Source: Hydrocurvibacter sp036169815 (lineage in GTDB: Bacteria > Campylobacterota > Campylobacteria > Campylobacterales > Sulfurimonadaceae). Taken from it: a stretch of DNA of 5,810 nucleotides. This document shows positions 5,702-5,810 of this stretch, in pieces (the stretch's first letter is position 1; the number at the start of each line of letters is the position of its first letter). The notes under the pieces were generated by a model. That model saw only the letters and a program-made list of their open reading frames with translations, did not search any database and was not told where the DNA came from. The stretch lies in contig JAVHOA010000011.1 in the NCBI GenBank assembly GCA_036169815.1, forward strand, positions 1 to 5,810, read 5' to 3'. The position numbers and the translations under genes were made by a program.

Positions 5702-5791
5702 GCTTACATGTAAGCCAAAAAACGTTTACATGTAAGCCAAAAAACGCTTACATGTAAACGCAAATACACTTACATGTAAGTAAAAAAGAAC
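5702..5791. repeat. Tandem array of four TTACATGTAA palindromes at exact 22-bp period
   Basis: The core occurs at 5704-5713, 5726-5735, 5748-5757 and 5770-5779, so consecutive copies are exactly 22 bp apart. Copies 1 (GCTTACATGTAAGC) and 4 (ACTTACATGTAAGT) are perfect 14-bp palindromes; copies 2 and 3 differ from symmetry in one flanking pair. Units 1 and 2 are identical except for the last base (spacer GCCAAAAAACG plus T or C), unit 3 has a diverged spacer, and unit 4 keeps the A-run. A6 tracts at 5717-5722, 5739-5744 and 5782-5787 fall near helical phase, which favours DNA bending. The cores are conserved while spacers drift, as expected for protein-binding sites. The array starts 12 bases after the SulP stop and probably serves a gene beyond the right edge. 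Confidence 0.9.
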
Positions 5792-5796
5792 ACTTT

Positions 5797-5802
5797 TATA
5801 GA
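5797..5802 (+). promoter_or_regulatory. Possible -10 box (TATAGA) downstream of the array
   Basis: TATAGA within CTTTTATAGAAG lies 15 bases after the last 14-bp palindrome, so that palindrome would cover the -35 position of a rightward promoter. The window ends eight bases later and the target gene is not visible. One hexamer in AT-rich DNA is weak evidence. Confidence 0.25.
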
Positions 5803-5810
5803 AGCGTTTT

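Noticed and set aside
5702..5791. CRISPR array
   Set aside because: The repeating unit is only 22 bp with 12-bp, partly identical spacers, so it lacks the repeat and unique-spacer lengths of CRISPR. No cas gene is present.

Overview
The window looks like a chromosomal segment from a Campylobacterota (epsilonproteobacterial) genome, possibly close to Sulfurospirillum. This rests on an impression of the proteins: the UvrB, DedA and SulP sequences, and a Sel1-repeat protein running into an 'LMWQDD'-type DUF1566 start, as is common in that phylum. AT-rich upstream regions and promoters with a good -10 but no clear -35 agree with it. No search was possible, so the genus is a guess.

Layout. Bases 1-1132 (minus strand) hold an AT-rich two-gene unit: a small ankyrin-repeat protein (701-1132), then an exported Sel1-repeat protein (711 down to the left edge, cut by the window). 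The two reading frames overlap by 11 bases. Bases 1133-1357 form a divergent intergenic region with an 8-base C run, a 9-bp inverted repeat, a 19-codon acidic ORF that may be the tail of a lost gene, and a near-consensus -10 box just before uvrB. Bases 1358-3340 are a complete uvrB. A GTG-started DedA-family membrane protein (3390-3953) and a complete SulP anion transporter with a STAS domain (4025-5689) follow on the same strand. The last 120 bases hold no gene; they carry a striking tandem array.

The most interesting signal is the 10-bp palindrome TTACATGTAA. It occurs five times, always between genes: once between uvrB and the DedA gene, directly after a possible -10 box, and four times after the SulP gene at an exact 22-bp period, separated by A-tract spacers. 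An ATGTAAGC half-site also lies just upstream of the SulP gene. This looks like a cooperative operator array for an unidentified regulator, probably serving a gene beyond the right edge, and the same regulator may also act on dedA-sulP. A dispersed repeat family or a minus-strand terminator stack are the alternatives.

How the genes work together: uvrB is housekeeping DNA repair. The DedA and SulP genes are inner-membrane transport functions that may be co-transcribed with each other. The left-hand pair is compositionally different and looks like accessory material placed beside the uvrB core region.
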